From NCBI RefSeq assembly GCF_005047355.1, contig NZ_SUMC01000020.1, positions 1 through 64,000 on the forward strand: a stretch of 64,000 nucleotides of DNA, read 5' to 3'. Positions 16,066 to 26,809 of the stretch are shown one piece after another. The number at the start of each line of letters is the position of its first letter. Within the stretch, counting starts at the first letter, position 1. The notes beneath the pieces are model-generated. The model was not told where the DNA came from. It saw only the letters and a program-made list of their open reading frames with translations, and made no database searches. Both the position numbers and the translations under genes were made by a program. Source of the DNA: Actinacidiphila oryziradicis (GTDB taxonomy: Bacteria; Actinomycetota; Actinomycetes; Streptomycetales; Streptomycetaceae).

Positions 16066-16236
16066 TCACCATCGGTACCATCGGCCTCTGCCTCCGCCTG
16101 CTCCCGTACTCCGGAGGGCGAACCCCAGAAGCCATATGACCAGAACGGCCAAGGCAATCCATCAGAGTACGTGCACGGCGAATCCCGCACCGCCCAGGAT
16201 CAGGGCAAGCAGAAGTACCAGAATCACTATCCCCAT
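16066..16236 (-). pseudogene. Small hydrophobic membrane peptide gene interrupted by in-frame TGA
   Basis: From the ATG at 16236 (GAAGGA eight bases upstream) the frame reads MGIVILVLLLALILGGAGFA then VHVL, then TGA at 16164-16162, then WIALAVLVIWLLGFALR and a Gly-rich tail ending RWYRW before a second TGA. Small Streptomyces hydrophobic proteins of this form have two adjacent Trp at the TGA position, so TGG to TGA in codon 25 is the simplest reading. The frame, ribosome site and 56-residue length on both sides of the stop are otherwise intact. It is either a very recent nonsense mutation, a read-through gene, or a sequencing error. Confidence 0.65.
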
Positions 16237-16349
16237 TTCCGGTATCCTTCCCGGGGAGGCGCATGCCCGGAAACCGGCATCCCATGCGCCTATTCAGGAG
16301 CCGATTGCCGGAGCCGGGCGTACCCGGCCGGCGGACGTCCGGGCCGCTG

Positions 16350-17324
16350 TCACCGGGCGTCGTGCTCTCCGCTCCGCAGCTGCGGGAGGATCCGCTCGCC
16401 GTAGGCGTCGAAGAATTCCCGCTGCTCGGGGCCTATCTGGGAGATGTAGACCTCGTCGAAGTCCGCCTCGGTGAAGGCCCGGACGGTGTTCAGGTGCTCG
16501 TCGACGTCATTGCCGCAGGTCACGTTATGGTCGATCATCTGGGGCGTGACAAGCTGTGATGCCTGCTCGAAGTGTTTGGGGGTGGGCAGCACCTGGAGGA
16601 GTTCGCCGGGCAGCTGCTCGGTGGGCCACAGGCGGTGGACGGTGCCGACCGCCTCTTCGCGGTCGTGCGCCCAGCAGACCTTGATACCGCCGATGACGGG
16701 TTTGTCAGCGCCGCCGGACTTGCGGAACTCCTCGATGAGTGTCCGGTTCGGGCCGATCGTGATGAAGCCGTCGCCGATCCGCCCGGCCAGGGACGCGGCC
16801 TTGCGACCCAAGCCGGAGATGTGGATGGGCACCGGCTCCTGCGGAACGGTGTAGAGGCGGGCGTTCTCCACGGTGTAGTACTTGCCGTGGTGGGAGATCT
16901 GCTTGCCGGTGAACAGGCGCCGGATGATGTCGATGGCCTCTTCCAGCATCTCCATCCGTACGGGGGCCGGTGGCCAACGGTCGCCGAGGATGTGCTCATT
17001 GAGCGCCTCCCCCGTGCCGACTCCGAACCGGAACTTGCCACCGGTGATGACACCCGAGGTGGCGGCGGCCTGGGCGACGACGGCCGGGTGGGTGCGCACG
17101 GTGGGGCAGGTGACGAACGAGGTGATGGGCAGGGACGTGACCTGCGAGATCGCCCCGATCGTGGACCATACGAAGGCGCTCTGGCCCTGCTCGTCGTTCC
17201 ATGGGTGGTAGTGGTCGGAGATCGCCAGCGCGTCGAAGCCGGCCTCTTCGGCCATCTGCGCCTGCTTGATCAGCTCGCCGGGGGGAAATTCCTCGCTGGA
17301 CAGGAAGTATCCGTAGGAGGTCAT
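16350..17324 (-). CDS. LLM-class F420-dependent oxidoreductase
   Basis: A 324-residue TIM-barrel flavin-type oxidoreductase of the luciferase-like monooxygenase superfamily, TIGR03557-like (Streptomyces G6PDH-like F420 branch). Visible motifs are SDHYHPWNDEQGQSAFVWST near the N-terminus, FRFGVGTGEALNEHILG in the centre and ISGLGRKAASLAGRIGDGF near residue 185, all expected for F420-binding members. It transfers hydride between F420 and an organic substrate not known here. The ATG at 17324 has GAGG six bases upstream; the longer open frame to 17627 is Arg-rich shadow. It is transcribed alone. Confidence 0.85.
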   Translation of the reverse strand: MTSYGYFLSSEEFPPGELIKQAQMAEEAGFDALAISDHYHPWNDEQGQSAFVWSTIGAISQVTSLPITSFVTCPTVRTHPAVVAQAAATSGVITGGKFRFGVGTGEALNEHILGDRWPPAPVRMEMLEEAIDIIRRLFTGKQISHHGKYYTVENARLYTVPQEPVPIHISGLGRKAASLAGRIGDGFITIGPNRTLIEEFRKSGGADKPVIGGIKVCWAHDREEAVGTVHRLWPTEQLPGELLQVLPTPKHFEQASQLVTPQMIDHNVTCGNDVDEHLNTVRAFTEADFDEVYISQIGPEQREFFDAYGERILPQLRSGEHDAR

Positions 17325-17809
17325 GCCGTGCCTCGCATCCTGAGCGCCGCGCGGAGCGTCGAATGGCGCGACCGGCCACGCTGCTCGTCGTCTGGCAGGT
17401 CCGGGTCGCCGCGCCGTCAGGGGCGGAGACGTCCCGGATCGGCGCGTCACCGCTGAGGCCGGGACAGAAACCCCTGCGCCGGTAAAATAGCGATTACGCG
17501 TCCGGCTGCGACGTCGAGGGCCTGAGCTGGGCGGCGCATGACAAGCCGTCCGACCAGCTTGCCGACTGGTCCACGCTCCCCTCCTCCGTACTGGGCCGTC
17601 GTTTGCAAGGGAAGTGGCACACTTCACGCCCGTAACGACAGGCGTGGCACCACTGATGCCGTAGAGTCATGAGTGACGGCCCCCATCACCCCGGGCTGTC
17701 GTTTCCAAGACGCCGCAGCGGACACCCCCATTCCCGCGGTGAAACGAAGAGGCCCCCGCGCAGTCGTACAACGACGCAGGGGGCCACTTCGTGTCCGGGG
17801 TCACTCGCG
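17325..17809. other. Intergenic stretch without a recognised gene
   Basis: 485 bp. A possible hairpin at 17751-17793 (GGCCCCC pairing with GGGGGCC across a long loop) lies just downstream of the minus-strand ATPase gene and may terminate it. A small palindrome GAAGTG-GCA-CACTTC lies near 17611-17625. A short plus-strand frame ending at 17635 (DYASGCDVEGLSWAAH...) is open but not recognisable. The promoter of the F420 oxidoreductase should be near the left end. Confidence 0.4.
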
Positions 17810-18304
17810 TCAGCGATCGGGCACGCGCAGCTCGAACCAGGTGCTTTTGCCTCGCGGCAGCAGGTCCACGCCCCAGCGGTCCGCGAGCCTGTCGACGAGG
17901 TAGAGTCCGCGGCCGCTGATGTCGAGGCTGCAGACCGGGAGGAGACAGGGCAGGGCGCGGGAGGGATCACGGACCTCGACACGGATCCAGCCACGGCGGC
18001 GGAGCACGCAGAGGCCGAAGGTGCGGGCGCCGGTGTGGCGTACGGCGTTGCCGACGAGTTCGGAGACGAGAAGCTCGGCCTTGTCCTCGAACTGGGAGAG
18101 GGCCCAGCCGCGCAGCACCTCGATCACGAGCCGACGGGCGGTGGCGGCGGACTCGGGGCGGGAGCTGAGACGGACCTCACCGGCGGAAGGGTCACCGACC
18201 AGGTCGAGGGCAGTGGCGGTCTGGTGTTCGATCGAGCCCGGCGGCCGCCCCCCCGCAGTGGTGTCCATCCGCTGCGGCTGCTCAGATGCTCCCCGGCCCG
18301 CCAT
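17810..18304 (-). CDS. ATP-binding protein, anti-sigma/RsbW-like HATPase
   Basis: A 164-residue GHKL ATPase of the HATPase_c_2 type abundant in Streptomyces. N-box ELLVSELVGNAVRHTGA and G-box ISGRGLYLVDRLADRWG are visible, with the family lead-in SRPESAATARRLVIEVLRGW. Such proteins act as serine kinases or anti-sigma factors in partner-switching, or as small kinases of unknown target. The start is uncertain: ATGs at 18304 and 18268 and a TTG at 18370 are in frame, none with a clear ribosome site; I took 18304. No partner antagonist or sigma factor lies next to it. Confidence 0.75.
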   Translation of the reverse strand: MAGRGASEQPQRMDTTAGGRPPGSIEHQTATALDLVGDPSAGEVRLSSRPESAATARRLVIEVLRGWALSQFEDKAELLVSELVGNAVRHTGARTFGLCVLRRRGWIRVEVRDPSRALPCLLPVCSLDISGRGLYLVDRLADRWGVDLLPRGKSTWFELRVPDR

Positions 18305-18482
18305 GCCAACATGATGGCCGCGCAGAAGGTACTTCGGGGCGGATCGACGGAATTCCCCTAACGGAATCAATCATTCCGGTCCGCCCGGACAGCATATGCC
18401 ACCAACAAGCGAGCATCGGCGACACCTTGGATGACCTGGGGTGATTGCCCACAAACAGGTCATGCACACGCCACCCGGAAGA

Positions 18483-18522
18483 GGCCGCCTTAATGCTCAC
18501 TTAAGTTTTGTTTAAGGCGGCC
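18483..18522 (-). terminator. Inverted repeat downstream of enoyl-CoA hydratase gene
   Basis: Perfect 11-base arms GGCCGCCTTAA and TTAAGGCGGCC enclose an 18-base loop that itself contains CTTAAG. It begins 37 bp past the stop of the minus-strand gene at 18559, a sensible place for a terminator. Confidence 0.65.
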
Positions 18523-18558
18523 CTACGGGTGTATCCGGGTCAACCAAACGCACCACGG

Positions 18559-19326
18559 CTACCGGAATTTGGCCTTCCCCGGGCCGTCCTCGACGAAGCT
18601 CCGCATACCCGTCTCGCGATCGTGGGTGGCAAACAGTCCGGCGAACAGGGTGCGTTCAATGGTGAGGCCGGTTTCCAGGTCCGTCTCCAGACCGCTGTCC
18701 ACTGCCTCCTTGGCCGCGCGCAGTGCGAGCGCCGGCCCACGGGCGAGCCGCTCGGCCCAGGCCCGCGCCTCGGCGTACACCTGGTCGGCAGGGACGACCT
18801 TGTCGACCAGGCCGAGGGCGAGCGCCTCGTCCGCGCGCACCTGGCGGCCGGTGAAAATCAGCTCCTTGGCTTTCGACGGGCCGACAAGCCGGGCGAGTCG
18901 CTGGGTGCCGCCCGCACCCGGGATCAACCCGAGCAGGATCTCCGGCTGGCCCAGCTTCGCGTTCTCGGCGGCGATCCGGATGTCGGCGCAGAGGGCGAGC
19001 TCGCAGCCGCCGCCGAGCGCGTAACCAGTGACGGCGGCGACGACGGGCTTGGGGATCCGGGCCACGGCGGTGAAGGACTCCTGGAGGGCCCGGGACCGTA
19101 CCGCCATGGCCTCGTAGTCCATGAGCTGCATTTCCTTGATGTCCGCGCCGGCCGCGAAGACCTTCTCGCCGCCCCAAACAATGACGGCGCGTACATCCTC
19201 CCGGCGGGCCGCCTCCTCCGCGATCGCGCGCAGGGCGTCCTGGGTGGCGGTGTCCAGTGCGTTCATCGGCGGGCGGTCCAGGCGGATGGTGCCGACGCCC
19301 TCGTCGACCTCAAGTTTCACAGTCAT
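18559..19326 (-). CDS. Enoyl-CoA hydratase/isomerase family protein
   Basis: A 255-residue crotonase-fold enzyme. The oxyanion-hole segments AAGADIKEM and YALGGGCELALCADIR are present, and both catalytic Glu are in place: one in GGGCELALCAD, one in GQPEILLGLIPGAGGTQRL. Hydratase activity on 2-enoyl-CoA is therefore expected, as in fatty-acid or amino-acid degradation in the cytoplasm. Length is normal. The ATG at 19326 has no clear ribosome site. It is transcribed alone; the L,D-transpeptidase gene upstream is on the same strand but 118 bp away. Confidence 0.9.
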   Translation of the reverse strand: MTVKLEVDEGVGTIRLDRPPMNALDTATQDALRAIAEEAARREDVRAVIVWGGEKVFAAGADIKEMQLMDYEAMAVRSRALQESFTAVARIPKPVVAAVTGYALGGGCELALCADIRIAAENAKLGQPEILLGLIPGAGGTQRLARLVGPSKAKELIFTGRQVRADEALALGLVDKVVPADQVYAEARAWAERLARGPALALRAAKEAVDSGLETDLETGLTIERTLFAGLFATHDRETGMRSFVEDGPGKAKFR

Positions 19327-19444
19327 GTGACGGAGCGTAGTCCGACCGCGCGCCTCCCCCGCAACAAGCCGGCCCGGTGCCCTTGGTCACAGGGCCGGCC
19401 TGTTGCGGGGACGTCGTACGAAGCAAAGGGTCAGGAATCGGGGG

Positions 19445-20701
19445 TCAGGAGGCCTTGGTCCACTGGCTCCAGGACAGGTTCCAGCCGTTGAGGCCGTTGT
19501 ACCACTGGACGGTGTGGTCCTTGGAATTCTTCACCTGGACCACATCGCCGATGATCGAGTTGTTGTACACCCAGGCCGCCGGAGTGGACGTGGAGCCGCC
19601 GCCCTTCACATCCCGCAGACCGACGCAGCCGTGGCTGACGTTGGCGCTGCCGAACGTGGAGGCACTGGCCCAGTAGTTGCCGTGCAGGAAGGTGCCGGAA
19701 GTCGTGAGGCGCATCGCGTGCGGCACGTCCGGGATGTCGTACTCACCGCCATAGCCCACGGTGGCGCCGTCCATACGGGTGACCAAGTGCTTCTCAGAGA
19801 TGACCATCTTGCCGTTCCAGGTGGTTTTGCCCGGTGCGCCGGCGGTTATCGGGAGTGTCTTGATCAGCTTGCCGCTGCGGTAGACCTTCATGGTGTGCTT
19901 GGCCGCGTCCACAATGCTGACCTGGCTGCGTCCGATGGTGAAGTGCACATCCTTGTGCTGGGTTCCGTAGATCCCGGGCGCGCCCTTGACGCCCTTGAGG
20001 TGCAGGCTCAGCGTGACCTTGGTACCGGCGGCCCAGTACTTCTCGGGGCGGAAGTCGATGCGCTGGTTGCCGTACCAGCGGCCGGCGACGGGGACGGACG
20101 GGCTGGCCGTGACCTGGATGGCCTGCTCGACCGCCTTCTTGTCGGCCTCGGCTATCGCGTGCGTGAAGTTGAGGGACACCTCCATGCCGGTGCCGACGGT
20201 CGAGCCGTCCTCCGGGGTGAAGGTGCCGACGAACTCGCCCTTCGGGACGACCGTGGTGAAGGTCGCGTGTTTGGCCGACTCCCGGCCGTCGGTGTCCTTG
20301 GCGACGGCGTCCACCGTGTACTTGGTGGAGGTACCCAGCGTCTCGCTCGGCGCCCAGCTGCCGCCGCCGGTGGCTATCGCGCCCTTGACCGCGTTGCCCT
20401 TGCTATCCTTCACGACGACCGAGGTCAGCTTGCCCTCGGCCGCGGTGACCTTCAGGGCACCGCTGGTGTCGACGGCGGCCGCGCCGTTCTTCGGCGCGAT
20501 GGTGACGACGGCCTTCGATGCCGCCGTCTTCGTCGAGCCCGCCTTGCCGGTGGTCGCTCCTGCCTTGCCCGAATCGTTTCCGCTGCCGCCGCCACCGCCG
20601 CAAGCGGTGATGAACAGCAGCATGGCCCCCAACGCCAGCGCCAGAACGCTCTGCCTGACACCGGACGTCGCCTGAATCGGCTTCAACTCGCTTCTCCCCA
20701 T
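19445..20701 (-). CDS. L,D-transpeptidase lipoprotein (YkuD), copy 1
   Basis: A 418-residue cell-wall cross-linking enzyme. The N-terminus has a signal helix and lipobox (LLFITACGG), giving a lipid-anchored Cys. A Gly/Lys/Ala linker is followed by two immunoglobulin-like domains (about 70-260) and the catalytic YkuD domain with HGNYWASASTFGSANVSHGC, the His and Cys of the L,D-transpeptidase site. It makes 3-3 cross-links in peptidoglycan, like mycobacterial LdtMt2. The ATG at 20701 is chosen because it gives a normal signal peptide; its ribosome site is weak. It lies directly downstream of a paralogue on the same strand (111 bp). Confidence 0.9.
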   Translation of the reverse strand: MGRSELKPIQATSGVRQSVLALALGAMLLFITACGGGGGSGNDSGKAGATTGKAGSTKTAASKAVVTIAPKNGAAAVDTSGALKVTAAEGKLTSVVVKDSKGNAVKGAIATGGGSWAPSETLGTSTKYTVDAVAKDTDGRESAKHATFTTVVPKGEFVGTFTPEDGSTVGTGMEVSLNFTHAIAEADKKAVEQAIQVTASPSVPVAGRWYGNQRIDFRPEKYWAAGTKVTLSLHLKGVKGAPGIYGTQHKDVHFTIGRSQVSIVDAAKHTMKVYRSGKLIKTLPITAGAPGKTTWNGKMVISEKHLVTRMDGATVGYGGEYDIPDVPHAMRLTTSGTFLHGNYWASASTFGSANVSHGCVGLRDVKGGGSTSTPAAWVYNNSIIGDVVQVKNSKDHTVQWYNGLNGWNLSWSQWTKAS

Positions 20702-20812
20702 ACCCCGCTGAACCGACGTGTGTGTGGTCCCCCGAATAGAGCAGGGACAGATAACCACACGATCCTGTTAAGCAGGGTCTTTGGGTTTGGGCTTGTTACT
20801 GTTTCGTCTCAG

Positions 20813-22003
20813 TCAGCCCGCAAGCCATTGCCGCCAGGTGAGATTCCAGCCGCCCAGGCCGTTGTCGGGAGCCACCGTACGGTCATGGGGGTTCACCACA
20901 TTGACCACATCACCGACGAGCGAGTGGTCGAACATCCAGCCCGCCGGAGTGTTCGACCCGCCGCCCTTCACGTCGTACAGACCGACACAGCCATGGCTGG
21001 TGTTGACGGCTCCGAAGGTCCCGGGTGGCGCCCAGTAACTGCCGTGGATGAAGGTCCCGGAGCGGGTGAGGCGCATCGCGTGCGGCACGTCAGGGATGTC
21101 GTACTCGCCGCCGAAGCCGACCGTCTGGCCGTTCATCCTGGTCAGCGGCAGCTTCTCGGTGATCACCATTCGGCCGTTGTACGTGGGGTTGGACGGGCTG
21201 CCCGCGGTGACCGGCAGCACCTTGAACACCTGGCCGTCGCGGCGCACCGTCATGGTGTGCGTGTCCGTTTCGACGGTGGAGCGCTGGTCGCGGCCGATCG
21301 TGAACCGCACCTCCTTGGCCTGCGTTCCGTACACCCCGGGCGCGCCCTCGACATCGCGCAGCCGCAGGTCCAGCGTCACCTTGGTGCCGGGTGTCCAGTA
21401 CGACTCGGGGCGGAAGTCGAGCCGCTGGGCGCCGAACCAGTGCGAGGCCACCTCGACCGCGGGCTCGGAGCGCACCACGATCGCGCGCCGGACGGCGCCG
21501 CGGTTGGCGACCGGGTGGCTGAACACCAGCGAGACGATCATGCCGGTGCCGACGGTGGAGCCGTCCTCGGGTGTGAAGAAGCCGATGAAGGTGTTCTTCG
21601 GCACCAGGGTGGTGAATACGGCGTGCTTGGCGGCGGCCCGGCCGTCGCCATCGACGGCGTAGGCGTCGACCGTGTACCTCGTGGACAGCGTCAGCGCGGC
21701 GGTGGGACGCCAGGAACGGCCGCCCGCGTCGGTCTTGCCGCCGACCACCGTGCCGTCGGCGTTCTCGACCTTCACCGAGGTCAGCCTGCCGTCCGTCACC
21801 TCCACCATGAACGGGTCCGCCAGGCGCACGTCGTGCGCACCGTCCTCCGGGGTGATGCGGATCTGCGCCTGGGACACCTTGGGAGCGGCGTCGTCCTTCC
21901 CGTGCGTATCCCCGGCTCCGCCGAAGCCGCACCCCGCCGCGAGCAGCGCCACACCGACCAGTCCCGCCCCGGCGCACAGCGCGCGCCTCACCACTTTCGT
22001 CAC
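20813..22003 (-). CDS. L,D-transpeptidase lipoprotein (YkuD), copy 2
   Basis: A 396-residue paralogue of the next gene with the same plan: signal peptide and lipobox (VALLAAGCGF), immunoglobulin-like domains (FTPEDGSTVGTGMIVSL repeats almost word for word in both), then YkuD with HGSYWAPPGTFGAVNTSHGC. The linker after the lipobox is shorter than in copy 1. Its function is peptidoglycan 3-3 cross-linking outside the membrane. The GTG at 22003 begins a standard basic signal-peptide start (TKVVRRALC). The two genes are a tandem duplication and may be co-transcribed. It is divergent from glgX, with 185 bp between. Confidence 0.9.
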   Translation of the reverse strand: MTKVVRRALCAGAGLVGVALLAAGCGFGGAGDTHGKDDAAPKVSQAQIRITPEDGAHDVRLADPFMVEVTDGRLTSVKVENADGTVVGGKTDAGGRSWRPTAALTLSTRYTVDAYAVDGDGRAAAKHAVFTTLVPKNTFIGFFTPEDGSTVGTGMIVSLVFSHPVANRGAVRRAIVVRSEPAVEVASHWFGAQRLDFRPESYWTPGTKVTLDLRLRDVEGAPGVYGTQAKEVRFTIGRDQRSTVETDTHTMTVRRDGQVFKVLPVTAGSPSNPTYNGRMVITEKLPLTRMNGQTVGFGGEYDIPDVPHAMRLTRSGTFIHGSYWAPPGTFGAVNTSHGCVGLYDVKGGGSNTPAGWMFDHSLVGDVVNVVNPHDRTVAPDNGLGGWNLTWRQWLAG

Positions 22004-22188
22004 GCTGGGTCAACGACACTGACCCTGCCGGGGAAACGCGGAGAAGACCAACCGCGCCGCTTCCGCTCGAACGTGTGACTAGACCCTTTCAGAAGGGAAT
22101 GAACATGGGAGACAGGGCCGCCCGCCCCGCCGGGACACGGGGCGGGCAACGTCCTGCCACAACGCCGTGAGCCGCGGGAGGCAAGCAC

Positions 22189-24549
<2,361 letters not shown>

Positions 24550-24677
24550 CCGGTTCGCGCGTCGGCCGGTGCCGATTCAAGGATTGCGAGGCCGGACCGG
24601 AACGGGTGCCTGACCGGTGAGCGACTCCCATTCGTCTCGGCTGGGGCCGTCGAGCGTGGGATCGCCCGAGGCGTGGC

Positions 24678-24806
24678 GCGGTCGAGATCCTCGCCCGGGC
24701 GGCGGGCGTCCCGCTCGAAAACCGTCACCGGGTGGCCCCGGCGTCCCAGGAACAAGGCGGCAGCCAAACCGCTGATTCCACCGCCAAATACCGCAACCCG
24801 CGCCAA
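24678..24806 (-). pseudogene. FAD-dependent oxidoreductase N-terminal stub
   Basis: A good ribosome site (GGAGAGG) lies six bases before a TTG at 24806. The frame then reads a classic dinucleotide-binding fold, VAVFGGGISGLAAALFLGRR and VTVFERDARRPG, for about 43 residues. Beyond that the sequence loses similarity to any oxidoreductase and runs on as low-complexity residues into the 3' end of glgX on the other strand. The family is normally 400 residues or more, so this is the front end of a deleted gene. Confidence 0.65.
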
Positions 24807-24964
24807 GGTGGTCCTCTCCACGCCGTGTTGCGAATCAACCGTATCCCGCGTCCGTCCCACCGCGTCCGTCCCACCGTGCCCGGCCGACCTGACGCGGCGA
24901 AGTCCGGACAGCGGACGGCGGAAAAACCCCGTGGGCGTTGTCAGTGGTCACCCGTAGTCTCGGA

Positions 24965-26809
24965 ATGATGCCTGAATCGACCATTGAACCCAGTGAACCA
25001 AGATCCGCCGTCCGCTCGCTGCTGCGGCTGTGGCCCTACCTACGCCCCGTCCGGGTCCGGCTGTTCGGCTCGGTGGCCGTGGCGGTGACGGCGTCGTGTC
25101 TGGCGCTGCTGATCCCACTGGTCCTGAAGTGGATGGTGGACGGGCCGGTGGCGGACCGGGATCCGGCGGGCGTGTGGCTGGGGGGCGGGCTGGTGCTGGG
25201 GCTGGGGCTGCTGGAGGCGGGTCTGTTCGGGGTCCGGCGGTGGCTGGTGGCACGGCCGATGGCGCGGCTGGAGGCACAGATGCGGGGGGATCTGTACAGA
25301 CAGTTGCAGAGGCTGCCGGTGGCGTTCCACGACCGGTGGGGGTCAGGGCAGCTGCTGTCGCGAGGGACGAATGATCTGCAGATATTGCGGATGTTTCTGA
25401 CGTTTCCGCTGGTGTTCCTGATCGTGAACGGGGTCACGATCCTGGTGGGGTTCGGGATCCTGCTCAGCCAGCAGTGGTCGTTGGGGCTGGTGCTGCTGCT
25501 GCCGGTGGTGCCGCTGGTGGTGCTGTGTGCGTACTTCGAGTCGCGCTACGCACTGGCGGCACGCCGGGCACAGGACCAGATCGGGGATCTGACCACGCTG
25601 GTCGAGGAGTCGGTGCTCGGCATCCGGATCATCAAGGCGTTCGGGCGGCACCGCAGCCAGGCGGTGGCGTTCCGGGAGCAGTCGCACCGGTTGCGGACGA
25701 CGGAGCTGCGCAAGGCGCGGCTGCTGGCGGACCTGTGGGCGCTGATCACCGGGCTGCCGGATGTGGCGCTGGGGGCGGCGCTGGTGTTCGGGTCGGTGCA
25801 GGTGGCGGACGGCGCCTTGTCGGCGGGCACCCTGGTGGCTTTCCTGTCGACGGCGCTGGCGCTGCGGTGGCCGGTGGAGTCGCTGGGGTGGCTGCTGTCG
25901 ATCAGCAACGAGGCGGCGGCCTCGGCCGACCGGGTCTTCGAGGTCATGGATGCCCCTGTGCCGGAGGAACCGGACGAGCCGGAGGCGGAGAAGAGGCCGG
26001 GGCGGGATGATCCCCCCGCCGGCCCGGCCGACGGCGAGGGTCCTGATGGGATCCGCTTCAGCGGCGTGCGGTTCCGGTATCCGGATGCGCCGGAGGGCAC
26101 GCCCGATCTGCTGACCGGCGTCGATCTGCACATCCGCACCGGCGAGACGCTGGCGCTGGTCGGGGCGACCGGCTCGGGCAAGACCACGCTGACCACCCTG
26201 CTACCCCGGTTGTACGAGGCGACGGGCGGCCGGATCACCCTGGACGGGATGGATTCGGCGTGGCTGGCCCGGCCGGTGCTGCGCGCGATGGTTTCGACGG
26301 CGTTCGAGGAGCCCACGCTGTTCTCGGCCAGCGTCCGGGACAATGTACTGATGGGGGCGCCGGGGGCGACCGAGGGGGATCTGATGCGCGCGCTGGAGAC
26401 CGCTCAGTGCGGCTTTGTGCACGCGCTGCCCCGGGGCGTTGACACCCAGGTCGGTGAGCAGGGGCTCAGCCTCTCGGGCGGACAGCGGCAGCGGCTGGCA
26501 CTGGCCCGGGCGGTGGTGGGACGGCCGCGCTTCCTCGTACTGGACGACCCGCTGTCGGCGCTGGACGTGCACACCGAGGCGCTGGTCGAGGCCGCGCTGC
26601 GCCAAGTTCTGGCGAGCACGACGGCCCTGGTCGTCGCGCACCGGCCGTCCACGGTGATGCTCGCCGACCGGGTGGCGCTCCTCGACGAGGGTCGCATCAC
26701 CGCTGTCGGCACCCACCACGAGCTGCTGCGGGACAACACCGCGTACCGGTGGCTGATGTCCGGCGGCGGCGAACAGGCGGATGAACGGATCGAGGGGATC
26801 CCGGCCTGA
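24965..26809 (+). CDS. ABC exporter half-transporter with degenerate catalytic site
   Basis: About 614 residues: a six-helix exporter membrane domain (~25-320) and a C-terminal nucleotide-binding domain. Walker A GATGSGKTTL, signature LSGGQRQRLALARA and H-loop His in VVAHRPST are intact. Walker B reads FLVLDDPLSALD: the catalytic Glu is Asp, as in the degenerate subunit of heterodimeric exporters such as TM287. It is expected to pair with the next gene product in the membrane to export a lipid, peptide or drug. ATGs at 24965 and 24968 are both possible; no strong ribosome site is seen. The stop and the next start share one base (TGATG). Confidence 0.88.
   Translation: MMPESTIEPSEPRSAVRSLLRLWPYLRPVRVRLFGSVAVAVTASCLALLIPLVLKWMVDGPVADRDPAGVWLGGGLVLGLGLLEAGLFGVRRWLVARPMARLEAQMRGDLYRQLQRLPVAFHDRWGSGQLLSRGTNDLQILRMFLTFPLVFLIVNGVTILVGFGILLSQQWSLGLVLLLPVVPLVVLCAYFESRYALAARRAQDQIGDLTTLVEESVLGIRIIKAFGRHRSQAVAFREQSHRLRTTELRKARLLADLWALITGLPDVALGAALVFGSVQVADGALSAGTLVAFLSTALALRWPVESLGWLLSISNEAAASADRVFEVMDAPVPEEPDEPEAEKRPGRDDPPAGPADGEGPDGIRFSGVRFRYPDAPEGTPDLLTGVDLHIRTGETLALVGATGSGKTTLTTLLPRLYEATGGRITLDGMDSAWLARPVLRAMVSTAFEEPTLFSASVRDNVLMGAPGATEGDLMRALETAQCGFVHALPRGVDTQVGEQGLSLSGGQRQRLALARAVVGRPRFLVLDDPLSALDVHTEALVEAALRQVLASTTALVVAHRPSTVMLADRVALLDEGRITAVGTHHELLRDNTAYRWLMSGGGEQADERIEGIPA

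Noticed and set aside
19403..22078. An 891-codon plus-strand frame opposite the two L,D-transpeptidase genes
   Set aside because: It is the antisense shadow of two paralogous genes, which is why it looks internally repetitive; it has no recognisable domain.
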